A stretch of DNA of 64,000 nt from Rhodanobacter sp. MP7CTX1. Its GTDB lineage: Bacteria; Pseudomonadota; Gammaproteobacteria; Xanthomonadales; Rhodanobacteraceae. The stretch is from positions 24,088 to 88,087 of the forward strand of contig NZ_JACHCN010000018.1 in assembly GCF_014205795.1 (NCBI RefSeq), written 5' to 3'. Shown in pieces: positions 29,716 through 36,835 of this stretch. The translations under genes were made by a program, and so were the position numbers. The notes beneath the pieces are model-generated. The model saw only the letters and a program-made list of their open reading frames with translations. It was not told the origin of the DNA and did not search any database. Each line of letters starts with the position of its first letter. Positions within the stretch are counted from its first letter, which is position 1.

Positions 29716-31077
29716 GGTCAGGTTCTGAGGTATCCCGACGTTTTCATGCAGGAACGCCAAGCTGATCGAGCAAACCTAGCGTGGGCTGGCTTATCTGTTC
29801 GATGAGTCGACTGAGCTGGATCTGTAGCCATCGTCGCACCAAGGCTTCGCGGCCCAGACGCATAACTGAGTAAAGTCGCCGTTTCGATCGAAACGGTGCC
29901 AGCCATTGGTCGATGCCGCTCGCTTCGCATGCCATGCCGACCAGCCATGTGGCGAACGCGGCCAGCGCGCTGAGCAAGAGCAGCACCTCGATGCGAGGAC
30001 CTTTGCGCGTGAGGCTGTCTTCGAACGCTTGCCCGTAACGATGCGATTTGAGGTCGCGAAACGACAGCTCAATTTGCATGCGTCGCGCGTACAGCGCGAT
30101 CAACTGACGCGCAGCGAGCTTGAGACTTGGCGAGGCCATCAACAGCCATGGTTCGCGCTCCCGTTGCGCATGCTTGCGGCTATTTGAATTACGTGCCGGC
30201 ACACCTTTCCGATTGCGCTGCTTGCGGCCTCGTGGCGGCTTGGCATGCAGCACTACGTGCGCGGTCAGTGGATTGCTGCGCACGATCTCCATCTGCCCAA
30301 GTTCGCGTGAACTTCGCTTCGCCAGTTCATACATGGCCTTGCACGATACCCACTGCGACGGTTCGTTCGGCACCTCGACGGGTTTGAGATACGTGGTGTT
30401 GCGCAAGCGCCCCAGCCACTGCCAACCCATCGCTTCGACCGCCCGGAACCATGGCGCCCGGAAGCCGGCATCCGTCACCAGGATCGGGCATGCGCCATCG
30501 GGCAGCACGTGTGCCAGACGTTGCAGAAACTGCTTCTCGGCCCTCGGCGAACCTTGCTGCTTGCCGGGAAACACCATGTCCAGGATTGGCAAGGAACGAC
30601 CACCGACCGGTATCGCCGCGCGCAGCAGATGCCAGCTTCGATCCTGCTTCAGATCCGACCAATCGATCACGATGACGGGCTGCTTATTGCGCACCAACCA
30701 CTGTGTCATCGCTCGATAAATGTGCTCGCGCTCGGCGTGCAGATGATGATTGCCCAACAACCGATCCAGCGCCTTCAGCGGCGCGCGAATGCGCTCCGCT
30801 CCAGGCCACGCGCGCGCCAGATCCATCAGCGTCAGGCGTCTGCCGTCAATCATCGCCTCCACAGCGCGCAGCAACACGCGGCTGCGCAACGCATGCATCG
30901 AACCCAGTGCATCGCCCAGGCACTTTTGCAATACTTCGGTGGCGCGCATGGTGTGGTCTCCTCTGGCTTCGTAACCCATGAGGAATGACCGCATCATGCG
31001 TGCACTGTTCCTTCAATCAGCATGCAAGGTGTGTTGGTTGATCGAGAAGATTCGCGGGGATACCTCAGACTCTGACC
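29716..31077. mobile_element. IS4-family insertion sequence
   Basis: Imperfect terminal inverted repeats: GGTCAGGTTCTGAGGTATCCC (29716-29736) against GGGATACCTCAGACTCTGACC (31057-31077), sharing a 13-bp GGGATACCTCAGA core and CTGACC. They enclose one transposase gene. I could not find a clear target duplication, so the exact ends may be a few bases inside. Confidence 0.75.
29744..30949 (-). CDS. IS4-family DDE transposase
   Basis: A 401-residue transposase. The DDE residues are recognisable: VIVIDWSDL (first Asp), ILVTDAGFRAPWF (second Asp) and the YREK signature YARRMQIELSFRDLK (Y-x2-R-x3-E-x6-K) with the Glu. I placed the start at 30949, with AGAGGAG upstream; the frame is open for another 16 codons. 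The gene is intact with no internal stop and could be active. The N-terminal region (LQKCLGDALGSMHALRSRVLL onward) is the IS4-type helical domain. Confidence 0.92.
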   Translation of the reverse strand: MRATEVLQKCLGDALGSMHALRSRVLLRAVEAMIDGRRLTLMDLARAWPGAERIRAPLKALDRLLGNHHLHAEREHIYRAMTQWLVRNKQPVIVIDWSDLKQDRSWHLLRAAIPVGGRSLPILDMVFPGKQQGSPRAEKQFLQRLAHVLPDGACPILVTDAGFRAPWFRAVEAMGWQWLGRLRNTTYLKPVEVPNEPSQWVSCKAMYELAKRSSRELGQMEIVRSNPLTAHVVLHAKPPRGRKQRNRKGVPARNSNSRKHAQREREPWLLMASPSLKLAARQLIALYARRMQIELSFRDLKSHRYGQAFEDSLTRKGPRIEVLLLLSALAAFATWLVGMACEASGIDQWLAPFRSKRRLYSVMRLGREALVRRWLQIQLSRLIEQISQPTLGLLDQLGVPA

Positions 31078-31169
31078 CCAGTTTCGATTCCCGGAGGCGC
31101 CCTTCCGTGCCGCGTAACGCCAGCACGTATTAAGTACATAATTGTGGCGAAGCCCATGGGAGACCACTG

Positions 31170-31724
31170 ATGTACAGTAAATTCCTTGCAGCCGGCGCCA
31201 CGCTGGCAGTGCTCTCGTTCACCGGATCAAGTCTGGCGCAGACTCCGTCAACAGAAAGCCCATCGAGATCATTTAGTTTTCTTGGTTTCCCGACGAAGAT
31301 TCTGGTCTCCGGGGCTGATACTGGAGGCGCATCCGCCTTATTGGACATCATGATTCCGAGCAACTCTGGTCCGCCTGCCCACATTCATTCTCGGGAAGAT
31401 GAGGTCTATCTTATCAAGAGCGGCACGTTCCGATTTCTGATGGACGGGGTGTGCTTGCAGGCGGGGCCTGGCGCTACCGTATTTATGCCCAAAGGGCACT
31501 TTCACACCTTCAAAAACATATCGAAGCAGGCTGGCGAACAACTCATGTTTGTCTATCCCGCAGGTATCGAGCAATTCTTTTGGGAGGTGCACGAGCTTGG
31601 CTTGAAAATGCCCCAAGATTTTCAGAAGCTAAATGAGTTAGCCAACAGCAAGTACGGCATCAATCATGTGCCCGATCATGATTTTCATGCAGGCACTTGC
31701 AAGATCGTCAAGGCGGTTAAGTAA
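31170..31724 (+). CDS. Secreted cupin-domain protein
   Basis: A 184-residue protein with a signal peptide (FLAAGATLAVLSFTGSSLAQ). The cupin barrel motif 1 is PPAHIHSREDEVYLIKSGTFRFLMDG, with two His and a Glu as metal ligands; motif 2 is PKGHFHTFKNIS, supplying the last His. The C-terminus is a helical tail. Secreted single-domain cupins of this kind are common in soil bacteria and have no assigned substrate. It begins about 95 bp from the IS4 element's right end and is transcribed away from it, so the insertion may have altered its promoter. Confidence 0.85.
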   Translation: MYSKFLAAGATLAVLSFTGSSLAQTPSTESPSRSFSFLGFPTKILVSGADTGGASALLDIMIPSNSGPPAHIHSREDEVYLIKSGTFRFLMDGVCLQAGPGATVFMPKGHFHTFKNISKQAGEQLMFVYPAGIEQFFWEVHELGLKMPQDFQKLNELANSKYGINHVPDHDFHAGTCKIVKAVK

Positions 31725-32112
31725 AAAATCGAAACGATTTTGGCTTAGCGTTGCGCGTTTGCATCAGGAGTACAACGGCATTTACGGCAAATACAATTGA
31801 ATGACCGCTAAGTAGCAGCCATTCCATCACCCTCAATGACGGCTGCTGGCCGCGAACGGAAGTTGCGCGAAGGTCGGGCGGATGGCACGCTGCCAAGGTC
31901 GGCTTACGAGCGAGGCTGTGTGAAAACACAAAGTCAGAGTTCGATGTGGCCGAGCGATCAGTGCAACGACAAATAGCGCGGAAGACAAAGTGCAGCCTAC
32001 GATCAGTGATTCAGGCGAGGATCGCCTGGATCAGCGGCCTTACCCCAATGATCTTCATCACTCGCTTCATGTTGGGCAACGATCAGGTGATGCGGAAGAG
32101 CCCAGAAGAGCC
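31725..32112. other. Intergenic stretch without a supported gene
   Basis: About 390 bp between the cupin gene and the RAYT remnant. A reverse-strand frame at 31717-31827 encodes a hydrophobic 36-residue peptide starting MEWLLLSGHSIVFAVNAVVLLM, which could be a small membrane peptide or a gene fragment; there is no ribosome site or neighbour to support it. Confidence 0.4.
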
Positions 32113-32263
32113 CAGGGTGAGGTTCATTTTCCGCCAGACCGAAACCTATGGTTGCATGATTTTCCGCGGCCTCCCACGCCTATGGATGGCGGCAACACAC
32201 TCGAGCCTCGCTTCGGCCGCCTCCTGGAAGCGCGCCGTCCCCAGCGCGCTCTTTCTTCGTCAG
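32105..32263 (-). pseudogene. Decayed 3' fragment of a RAYT gene
   Basis: The sequence parallels 20330-20485, the 3' end of the intact RAYT and its left inverted repeat: GGTGAGGTTCATTTTCCGCC against GGTCAGGTTCATTTTCCGCC, then GGTTGCATGATTTTC, GGCCTCCCACGCC and TGGATGGCGGCAACAC. About the last 45 codons are recognisable with substitutions and indels; the HUH domain is absent. It is therefore a dead, 5'-truncated second copy. Confidence 0.8.
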
Positions 32264-32273
32264 AGCGCGCCAC

Positions 32274-32307
32274 GCTTCGCGCGCCCGCCGACCGCAGGCA
32301 CAATGGG
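32274..32307. repeat. 34-bp repeat shared with 18658-18691
   Basis: GCTTCGCGCGCCCGCCGACC and the following GCAGGCACAATGGG match the copy at 18658-18691 at 31 of 34 positions. Each copy lies shortly upstream (23 and 85 bp) of an orphan plus-strand gene. Confidence 0.7.
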
Positions 32308-32391
32308 CCCACTTGCTAAGGGACGGATGCCAACGTCAGTTTTCGCCCCGCAGCGGAAATAAGCACGCTAAACCATCAAAAAAGGGGTCTC

Positions 32392-32925
32392 ATGAAGTAC
32401 ATAGCAACTCTGCTCGCTACGCTCGCGGTAGCGAGTTGTTCCGTGCCCCGATCTGTTAAGGAAGGCGGTCCAGTTGTGGGCCAGACGGTCCGCGCGAACA
32501 GTAAGGTTTTGGTTTTGAATGTCAGTGACGGTCAAGAGCAAGGCCAAGCAGCCGCCACCGGAAGTGGACAAGGCATGGTTGCTTCCATGCAAAAAGCATT
32601 GACCGCTCATGCAATACCGATGTCCACCTCCCCTTCGATATCGCTCGAAGCAGGCTTCGATGAAGCTAACAAGGCGGGTTTCGATTACGTGATGAAGACA
32701 ACCATCACTCTTTGGGAAGACAACGCCACGGCTTGGTCGGGAAAGGGCGACAAACTTAGTATCTCCGTCGAACTGTACGACGCTAAATCACACCTGCTAC
32801 TGGCTGCCGCTACACAAAAGCGCGTCGCCACAGGATTCACGATGGTATCGGGTACGCCAGATCGATTCGAGGATGAGTGCGCCACTGGTGCGCTAGGCCA
32901 AATTTACGGATGGCCGCAGAAGTAG
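32392..32925 (+). CDS. DUF4823-like lipoprotein
   Basis: A 177-residue lipoprotein: signal MKYIATLLATLAVASC with lipobox VASC. The mature domain alternates strands and helices (KVLVLNVSDGQEQGQ, GMVASMQKALTAHA, DYVMKTTITLWEDN, LSISVELYDAKSHLLLAAATQK), resembling DUF4823 lipoproteins in size and pattern, but I cannot confirm this. The start is ATG 32392, after GGGGTCTC. It is the first of a run of isolated small genes separated by repeats; a partial MITE-like copy begins 16 bp after its stop. Confidence 0.7.
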   Translation: MKYIATLLATLAVASCSVPRSVKEGGPVVGQTVRANSKVLVLNVSDGQEQGQAAATGSGQGMVASMQKALTAHAIPMSTSPSISLEAGFDEANKAGFDYVMKTTITLWEDNATAWSGKGDKLSISVELYDAKSHLLLAAATQKRVATGFTMVSGTPDRFEDECATGALGQIYGWPQK

Positions 32926-32940
32926 CGGTGGCGTGAGGGC

Positions 32941-33000
32941 AAAGGGGACGGAGGAAGTTAAACAACTGACAGCTGCAGCAGAGACCGACGCGAGACCAAA
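32941..33000. repeat. MITE-like repeat, copy A (left part only)
   Basis: AAAGGGGACGGAGGAAGTTA followed by ACAACTGACAGCTGCAGCAG and GACCGACGCGAG. It matches the left half of copies C and D; the right inverted-repeat end is absent. It sits between the lipoprotein and VOC genes. Confidence 0.65.
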
Positions 33001-33052
33001 CAGGACCCGTGGGTCCGTATATAACGCAGCCAGGTGACGCAAGGAGCCTCCG

Positions 33053-33460
33053 ATGCAGTTATTGGTGAACATTGATGTAGACGATCTCGCCCGTGCAATC
33101 TCTTTCTACTGCAGCGCGTTTGACCTCACAGTGGGTCGTCGCTTCGGAGTAGACGGCGTCGAGCTGCTTGGTGCTTCGTCTGCGATCTATCTACTGGTCA
33201 AGGCCGAGGGCAGCACTCCTTCCACCTTCACGAGTCAGAAGCGCACGTACGGACGTCACTGGAGCCCAGTGCACCTGGACTATGTAGTGCCCGACGTCGA
33301 GTCAGCATTGCAAAGAGCCATCTCGGCTGGTGCAACGCTGGAGAAGCCAGTTCAAACATTCAAGTGGGGCAGCATAGCTCTCCTGGCTGACCCGTTCGGT
33401 CATGGTTTCTGTCTGCTGCAGTTTCTTGGCAAGGGCTACGATGAAATCGCGCAAGGCTAG
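33053..33460 (+). CDS. VOC family (glyoxalase/bleomycin-resistance fold) protein
   Basis: A 135-residue vicinal-oxygen-chelate protein: NIDVDDLARAISFYCSAFDLTVGRRFG is the first beta-alpha-beta-beta-beta module, and HWSPVHLDYVVPDVESALQRAISAGATLEKPVQTFKWG... DPFGHGFCLLQF the second. Potential metal ligands are His in PVHLDY and Glu or His residues in the last strand, where FGHGFCL replaces the usual PDG(N)xxEL, so the metal site may be incomplete. An AGGAG ribosome site precedes ATG 33053. The gene is flanked by MITE-like copies A and B in the same orientation. Confidence 0.85.
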   Translation: MQLLVNIDVDDLARAISFYCSAFDLTVGRRFGVDGVELLGASSAIYLLVKAEGSTPSTFTSQKRTYGRHWSPVHLDYVVPDVESALQRAISAGATLEKPVQTFKWGSIALLADPFGHGFCLLQFLGKGYDEIAQG

Positions 33461-33505
33461 GATCATTCTCTTGTTTTGAGAACCATTCGATATCCCCTGC
33501 CGAAC

Positions 33506-33637
33506 AAAGGGGAAGGAGGTGGCTAAACCACCGACATCCACAGCGGCAGCCGACACGAGGCCAATGCGGGATGACCCGCGAGAAGACGGTCGAGAGCTGA
33601 GCCCAGCGCCCGGCTCAACTACCTCCGCTCCCCTTTG
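33506..33637. repeat. MITE-like repeat, copy B (both ends)
   Basis: A 132-bp element. The left end AAAGGGGAAGGAGGTGGCTA pairs with the right end CAACTACCTCCGCTCCCCTTT as imperfect inverted repeats. The interior (CAGCGGCAGCCGACACGAGG, GAGCTGAGCCCAGCGCCCGG) matches copies C and D. It directly follows the VOC gene and ends 16 bp before the 3' end of the next gene. Confidence 0.75.
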
Positions 33638-33652
33638 GCTAGTTACGACAGT

Positions 33653-34174
33653 TCACTTCTTTACCGTATTACGACCTGTTCTCGCAGCTAAGGTCGCGCC
33701 CATGCGGCGTAGCGTGGCCTTGTCGTCCTCGTCAATCTCGGGCTGCAGATCGATGTCCGGGGGCGGGTTCGCGTAGTGCTTGCGGCTTCCGATGACCTTG
33801 ATCCACTTGCTGCAGAAACGGTCGTAGACGGACCATGGCAAACCATCAGACTCAACGAGCGCGCGCTCGGCGCGCAGGGCGATCTGATGGGCGTCGCGGT
33901 ATGGAAACTTGAGCGAATGCTCAAACAGCATCTCCACTACTTCGTGCATCACGATGAAGCGATCGATATCGTAGATCTTGCCGCGGTGCTTTAGCTGTGG
34001 CGGAAGTTCGTGATCGATATAGACGGTGTCACCCTTCCTGTTACAAGAGCCTACATAGGGGACGTCGTAAAGGCGCACAACCTTTACGGACTTCATCATT
34101 GTCGCCGCGGCTTCATCGAGGATATGGCTGTTCACCAGCCACTCCCCAGGTTGTGGTCGGTGTCCCCAGCTCAT
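33653..34174 (-). CDS. Protein of unknown function with a HEVVE motif
   Basis: A 173-residue soluble protein. It has a strand-rich first part (VRLYDVPYVGSCNRKGDTVYIDHELPPQLKHRGKIYDIDRF) followed by IVMHEVVEMLFEH and helical segments (YRDAHQIALRAERALVESDGL, WSVYDRFCSKWIKVIGSRKHY). The pattern of a strand leading to HExxE is reminiscent of a minimal zinc-peptidase core (HExxH), with the second His replaced by Glu and further His residues nearby (MHEVVEMLFEH). The start at 34174 has a GAGGAAGA site. Family not recognised; the metalloprotease idea is tentative. Confidence 0.65.
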   Translation of the reverse strand: MSWGHRPQPGEWLVNSHILDEAAATMMKSVKVVRLYDVPYVGSCNRKGDTVYIDHELPPQLKHRGKIYDIDRFIVMHEVVEMLFEHSLKFPYRDAHQIALRAERALVESDGLPWSVYDRFCSKWIKVIGSRKHYANPPPDIDLQPEIDEDDKATLRRMGATLAARTGRNTVKK

Positions 34175-34196
34175 GCGGTCTTCCTCGACAGGCGCG

Positions 34197-34259
34197 ATTT
34201 GCGCGAGAGTAAAATGGCGATAGTCTGAATCCGGCCACGCACCTGGGAAGGTGCGCGAC
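34197..34259. repeat. 63-bp hairpin-containing repeat, copy 2
   Basis: Second copy of the repeat at 21175-21237 (about 54/63 identical). Here the hairpin is perfect: CGCACCT and AGGTGCG around GGGA. It begins just upstream of the HEVVE gene's start codon, on the side facing the cytochrome P460 gene. Confidence 0.75.
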
Positions 34260-34435
34260 CCAGGTTATAACCGATCAGATAATGTCTCAGGCACTTTTAA
34301 TTGCACACCCAACAATCGGCGAAACCGACACCGTAGTCAGCCTGTACCGCATGGCATACTCGACACGCCGAAATGGCAGCCGTGGCCTATCAGGTCACAT
34401 CCCAACCGAAATCCATTGTTGTGAACGGAGGGACC

Positions 34436-34957
34436 ATGAAACAGATCCACATCCTCCTGAGCGTGGCCGCCTTGGCGGTAAGTGTTGGCGGGGCAATGAC
34501 AGTCTCGGCAGCAGGCGCCGACGCCGACAAAAGCTCGATGATCTTTGGTGGCACCCTCCCTCCCGGATACCGCGACTGGAAGTTGATCTCCGTAGCCCAC
34601 GAAGAAGGCAACCTCAATGATCTGCGCGCCGTTCTCGGCAACGACGCAGCGATCAATGCCTATCGGGAAGGTAAGCTTCCGTTCCCCGACGGGGCCATCA
34701 TTGCCAGGATCGCCTGGCGTTATGTTCCGTCGGAGGAAAACAACAAAGTCTTTGGCCACCCCCAATCTTTTGTTGCGGGGCCGCCGACAAACGTCCAGTT
34801 CATGGTCAAGGACTCGCAGAAATACGCCTCGACGGGCGGCTGGGGGTTCGCTCAATTCAGCGACGGCAAACCCGACACCATCTCGGTGCAAGGCTGTTTT
34901 TCCTGCCACGTGCCCGTCAAAGATCGCGACTTTATCTTCACCCGCTATTCGCCTTGA
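34436..34957 (+). CDS. Cytochrome P460 family protein
   Basis: A 173-residue periplasmic haem protein. The signal peptide is IHILLSVAALAVSVGGAMTVSAA. The mature domain contains PPGYRDWKLISVAHEEGNLND, NAYREGKLPFPDGAIIARIAWRYVPSEEN and a C-terminal CFSCHVPVKDRDFIFTRYSP with the CxxCH haem-binding motif. These are hallmarks of the P460 fold (in nitrifiers a hydroxylamine-oxidising enzyme; in heterotrophs mostly uncharacterised). The GGAGGGACC ribosome site fixes ATG 34436. A degenerate copy lies at 44950-45216. Whether the haem has the Lys crosslink of true P460 cannot be read with confidence. Confidence 0.9.
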   Translation: MKQIHILLSVAALAVSVGGAMTVSAAGADADKSSMIFGGTLPPGYRDWKLISVAHEEGNLNDLRAVLGNDAAINAYREGKLPFPDGAIIARIAWRYVPSEENNKVFGHPQSFVAGPPTNVQFMVKDSQKYASTGGWGFAQFSDGKPDTISVQGCFSCHVPVKDRDFIFTRYSP

Positions 34958-35176
34958 AGTATTTCTTGTAGTCCTGACTTGCACGCAGACATTTGCGTAG
35001 CAGCCGCTTGAATCGATTCAAGCGTTGCTTTCCAAATACAACGATTTCGCTTGTTCCGCCAAAGGCCGCGAGTCTATATTCGGTTTCGCGCCCCGGACCG
35101 TGGCGACCGGCAGCAGACGGCAGTGGAAAGTAGCGTTGCCACATTCGCAGCTTATGCAGACAGAGGGGTAACTATC

Positions 35177-35590
35177 GTGCGATACACACTCTTCGACCGC
35201 CGCAAAGATGAACTGATTCTTTTAGCGCGCGTATTGCTGATGATCCTGTTCGTGCTGTTTGGATGGAGCAAGCTGACCGGCTTTACGGGTGCGGTCGCCA
35301 TCATGGTCGCGGAGGGCACGCCTTTACCCACCGTTGCGGCCGTTATCGCCGTCGTCATGGAATTCTTCGTCGGCGTCGCGATCGTGCTTGGCTTCTACAC
35401 GCGACCGCTCGCACTTCTACTCGTCCTATATACGCTAGCCACCGCCGTAATCGGCCACCACTACTGGACGATGCTCGATGGCGAGCGCGCGGCGAACATG
35501 ATCAATTTCTACAAGAACTTATCGATCGCGGGCGGCCTGCTGCTGTTGTGCGTCACGGGGCCCGGCAAATATTCGATCGATCGTAGATAG
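35177..35590 (+). CDS. DoxX family membrane protein
   Basis: A 137-residue four-helix membrane protein: ELILLARVLLMILFVLFGWSKL, TVAAVIAVVMEFFVGVAIVLGF, PLALLLVLYTLATAVIGHHYW and the NFYKNLSIAGGLLLLCVTGPG helix. NFYKNLSIAGG and the GWSKLTGFTG motif are typical of DoxX proteins, probable redox-linked membrane partners. The frame is open upstream, but GTG 35177 follows AGAGGGG by the right distance and gives the family N-terminus, so I take this non-ATG start. It lies 220 bp downstream of the P460 gene on the same strand; a functional link is possible but unproved. Confidence 0.85.
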   Translation: MRYTLFDRRKDELILLARVLLMILFVLFGWSKLTGFTGAVAIMVAEGTPLPTVAAVIAVVMEFFVGVAIVLGFYTRPLALLLVLYTLATAVIGHHYWTMLDGERAANMINFYKNLSIAGGLLLLCVTGPGKYSIDRR

Positions 35591-35647
35591 GGGACGGCAG
35601 CCAAAGGGGCAGAGTCATTGATTCAACTTGTCAGGAAGCCGCGCCCG

Positions 35648-35762
35648 CAGGGAACGGAAGTAGTTGGACTACTGGAATCAGCAGCGGAGGCCGACGCAAG
35701 GCGACCGCGACAAAAAGGGCGGACGAAGTTGAGCCCAGCGCCCGCTTAACTACCCTATCTCT
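35648..35762. repeat. MITE-like repeat, copy C
   Basis: CAGGGAACGGAAGTAGTTGG at the left and GAGCCCAGCGCCCGCTTAAC plus TACC at the right, with GGAATCAGCAGCGGAGGCCG inside. It matches copies B and D closely in the centre. It lies just upstream of the tandemly duplicated module. Confidence 0.72.
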
Positions 35763-36009
35763 TCGCATTTTGCGAAGGTAAGCGTCGAGAGCGAGGCCGT
35801 GCGTGCGTGGTCGACTACTACCGGATCGCACAATCGTGACGGAGCGTGGATCCCACGCCGGATCTCCCTGACATGTCCGACACCTTTTCGCGATGGAGGC
35901 GGCCTCGCCCGTTTCCTCAATCGGGCGAGGACGGCGATGTCCTTTCGCCGTGCTCGCCACTGTTCTTGCTACCAGGCCGAACTGACCCTACGCATAAATA
36001 TGCGTGCAC

Positions 36010-36657
36010 TCAGTTCGTGTCGGGCGTTATGCGCTGCGCCGAGACGGTGCCGGTGACACTTCCCAACACCGTCGTGCCGTTTACGCCAAACTGAGTGATC
36101 ACGAACGTACCCGAGTAGGAGTTGCCGCTGCGATCCAGTTGAAGCTGTTCGCGGACATTGCCCGGCCCGACGAAGACCGTTCCGGTGGGATCCCAGGCTA
36201 GCGTGTAGTGATTGAGCTTGTAGCCATAGACACTGGTGTGCCTGAACGTTCCCATGCAGAAACTGCCGCTCGGCGGTGCCCGTCCGGAATTCATGATTTC
36301 GGTGCCGTCGGCGTGCCAGGTCACGAAGCCCGCATCCAGTTGGGCGCCGTCAGGGATGCCGGGATTACCCTTCGACGTGAAAGTGACTTGCCACAAGCCT
36401 GTAATCGGCTCGAGCAATTGCAGCGGGTTCACGGCACTTGCCGCGGCACTATTGGCGGCTGCGGAGGCTTGGGTGGCCGCCGAGGCCTCGACTACCGCCG
36501 CCGCCGCGCTGTTCGGCAAGGTGCGTGGCAACGACCAATGGAACGAGCTGGGCGTGCGGTAGTCGGGGATGCCGCAGGCATTCGCCTTGGTGGAAAGCGT
36601 GACGGCGGACACTCCCAACGCAGTGATGACGATGGCTGTTTGCAAACGTGTATTCAT
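36010..36657 (-). CDS. Secreted protein of unknown function (duplicated, copy 1)
   Basis: A 215-residue secreted protein: signal peptide LQTAIVITALGVSAVTLSTKANA. After an Ala/Ser-rich linker (SAAAAVVEASAATQASAAAN) comes a beta-rich domain with ITGLWQVTFTSKG, GFVTWHADGTEIMNSGRAPPSGSFCMG, NHYTLAWDPTGTVFVGP and YSGTFVITQFGVNGTT. This domain pattern looks like a lipocalin-type barrel seen in many uncharacterised proteins of Acidobacteria and Proteobacteria; no enzymatic motif is present. It is transcribed divergently from the regulator at 36836 (178 bp between), suggesting it is regulated by it. Confidence 0.8.
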   Translation of the reverse strand: MNTRLQTAIVITALGVSAVTLSTKANACGIPDYRTPSSFHWSLPRTLPNSAAAAVVEASAATQASAAANSAAASAVNPLQLLEPITGLWQVTFTSKGNPGIPDGAQLDAGFVTWHADGTEIMNSGRAPPSGSFCMGTFRHTSVYGYKLNHYTLAWDPTGTVFVGPGNVREQLQLDRSGNSYSGTFVITQFGVNGTTVLGSVTGTVSAQRITPDTN

Positions 36658-36835
36658 GGCAGGTCTCCCATTTGGATGCAGATGACCCGTCGCCGGTCCT
36701 GCAGAGCCGGCGGCGACTCGCTGAGGAGCATGCTATTCACCGAGCCAGGAGTCATGAGGACGCTGTGGGGAAATTGTGATAAATCCCGTCCAAAACGCTT
36801 GAGCGGGCGATACTGATCGGTGTGATAATGCGGCG

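Noticed and set aside
29716..31077. Target-site duplication for the IS4 element
   Set aside because: Flanking bases on the two sides do not match as a direct repeat of 9-12 bp.
31946..32362. Plus-strand frame of 138 codons
   Set aside because: Overlaps the antisense of the RAYT remnant and the 34-bp repeat; composition and context do not support a gene.
36010..36657. Effector or toxin role for the duplicated secreted protein
   Set aside because: There is no immunity-like partner, toxin motif or secretion-system gene nearby.
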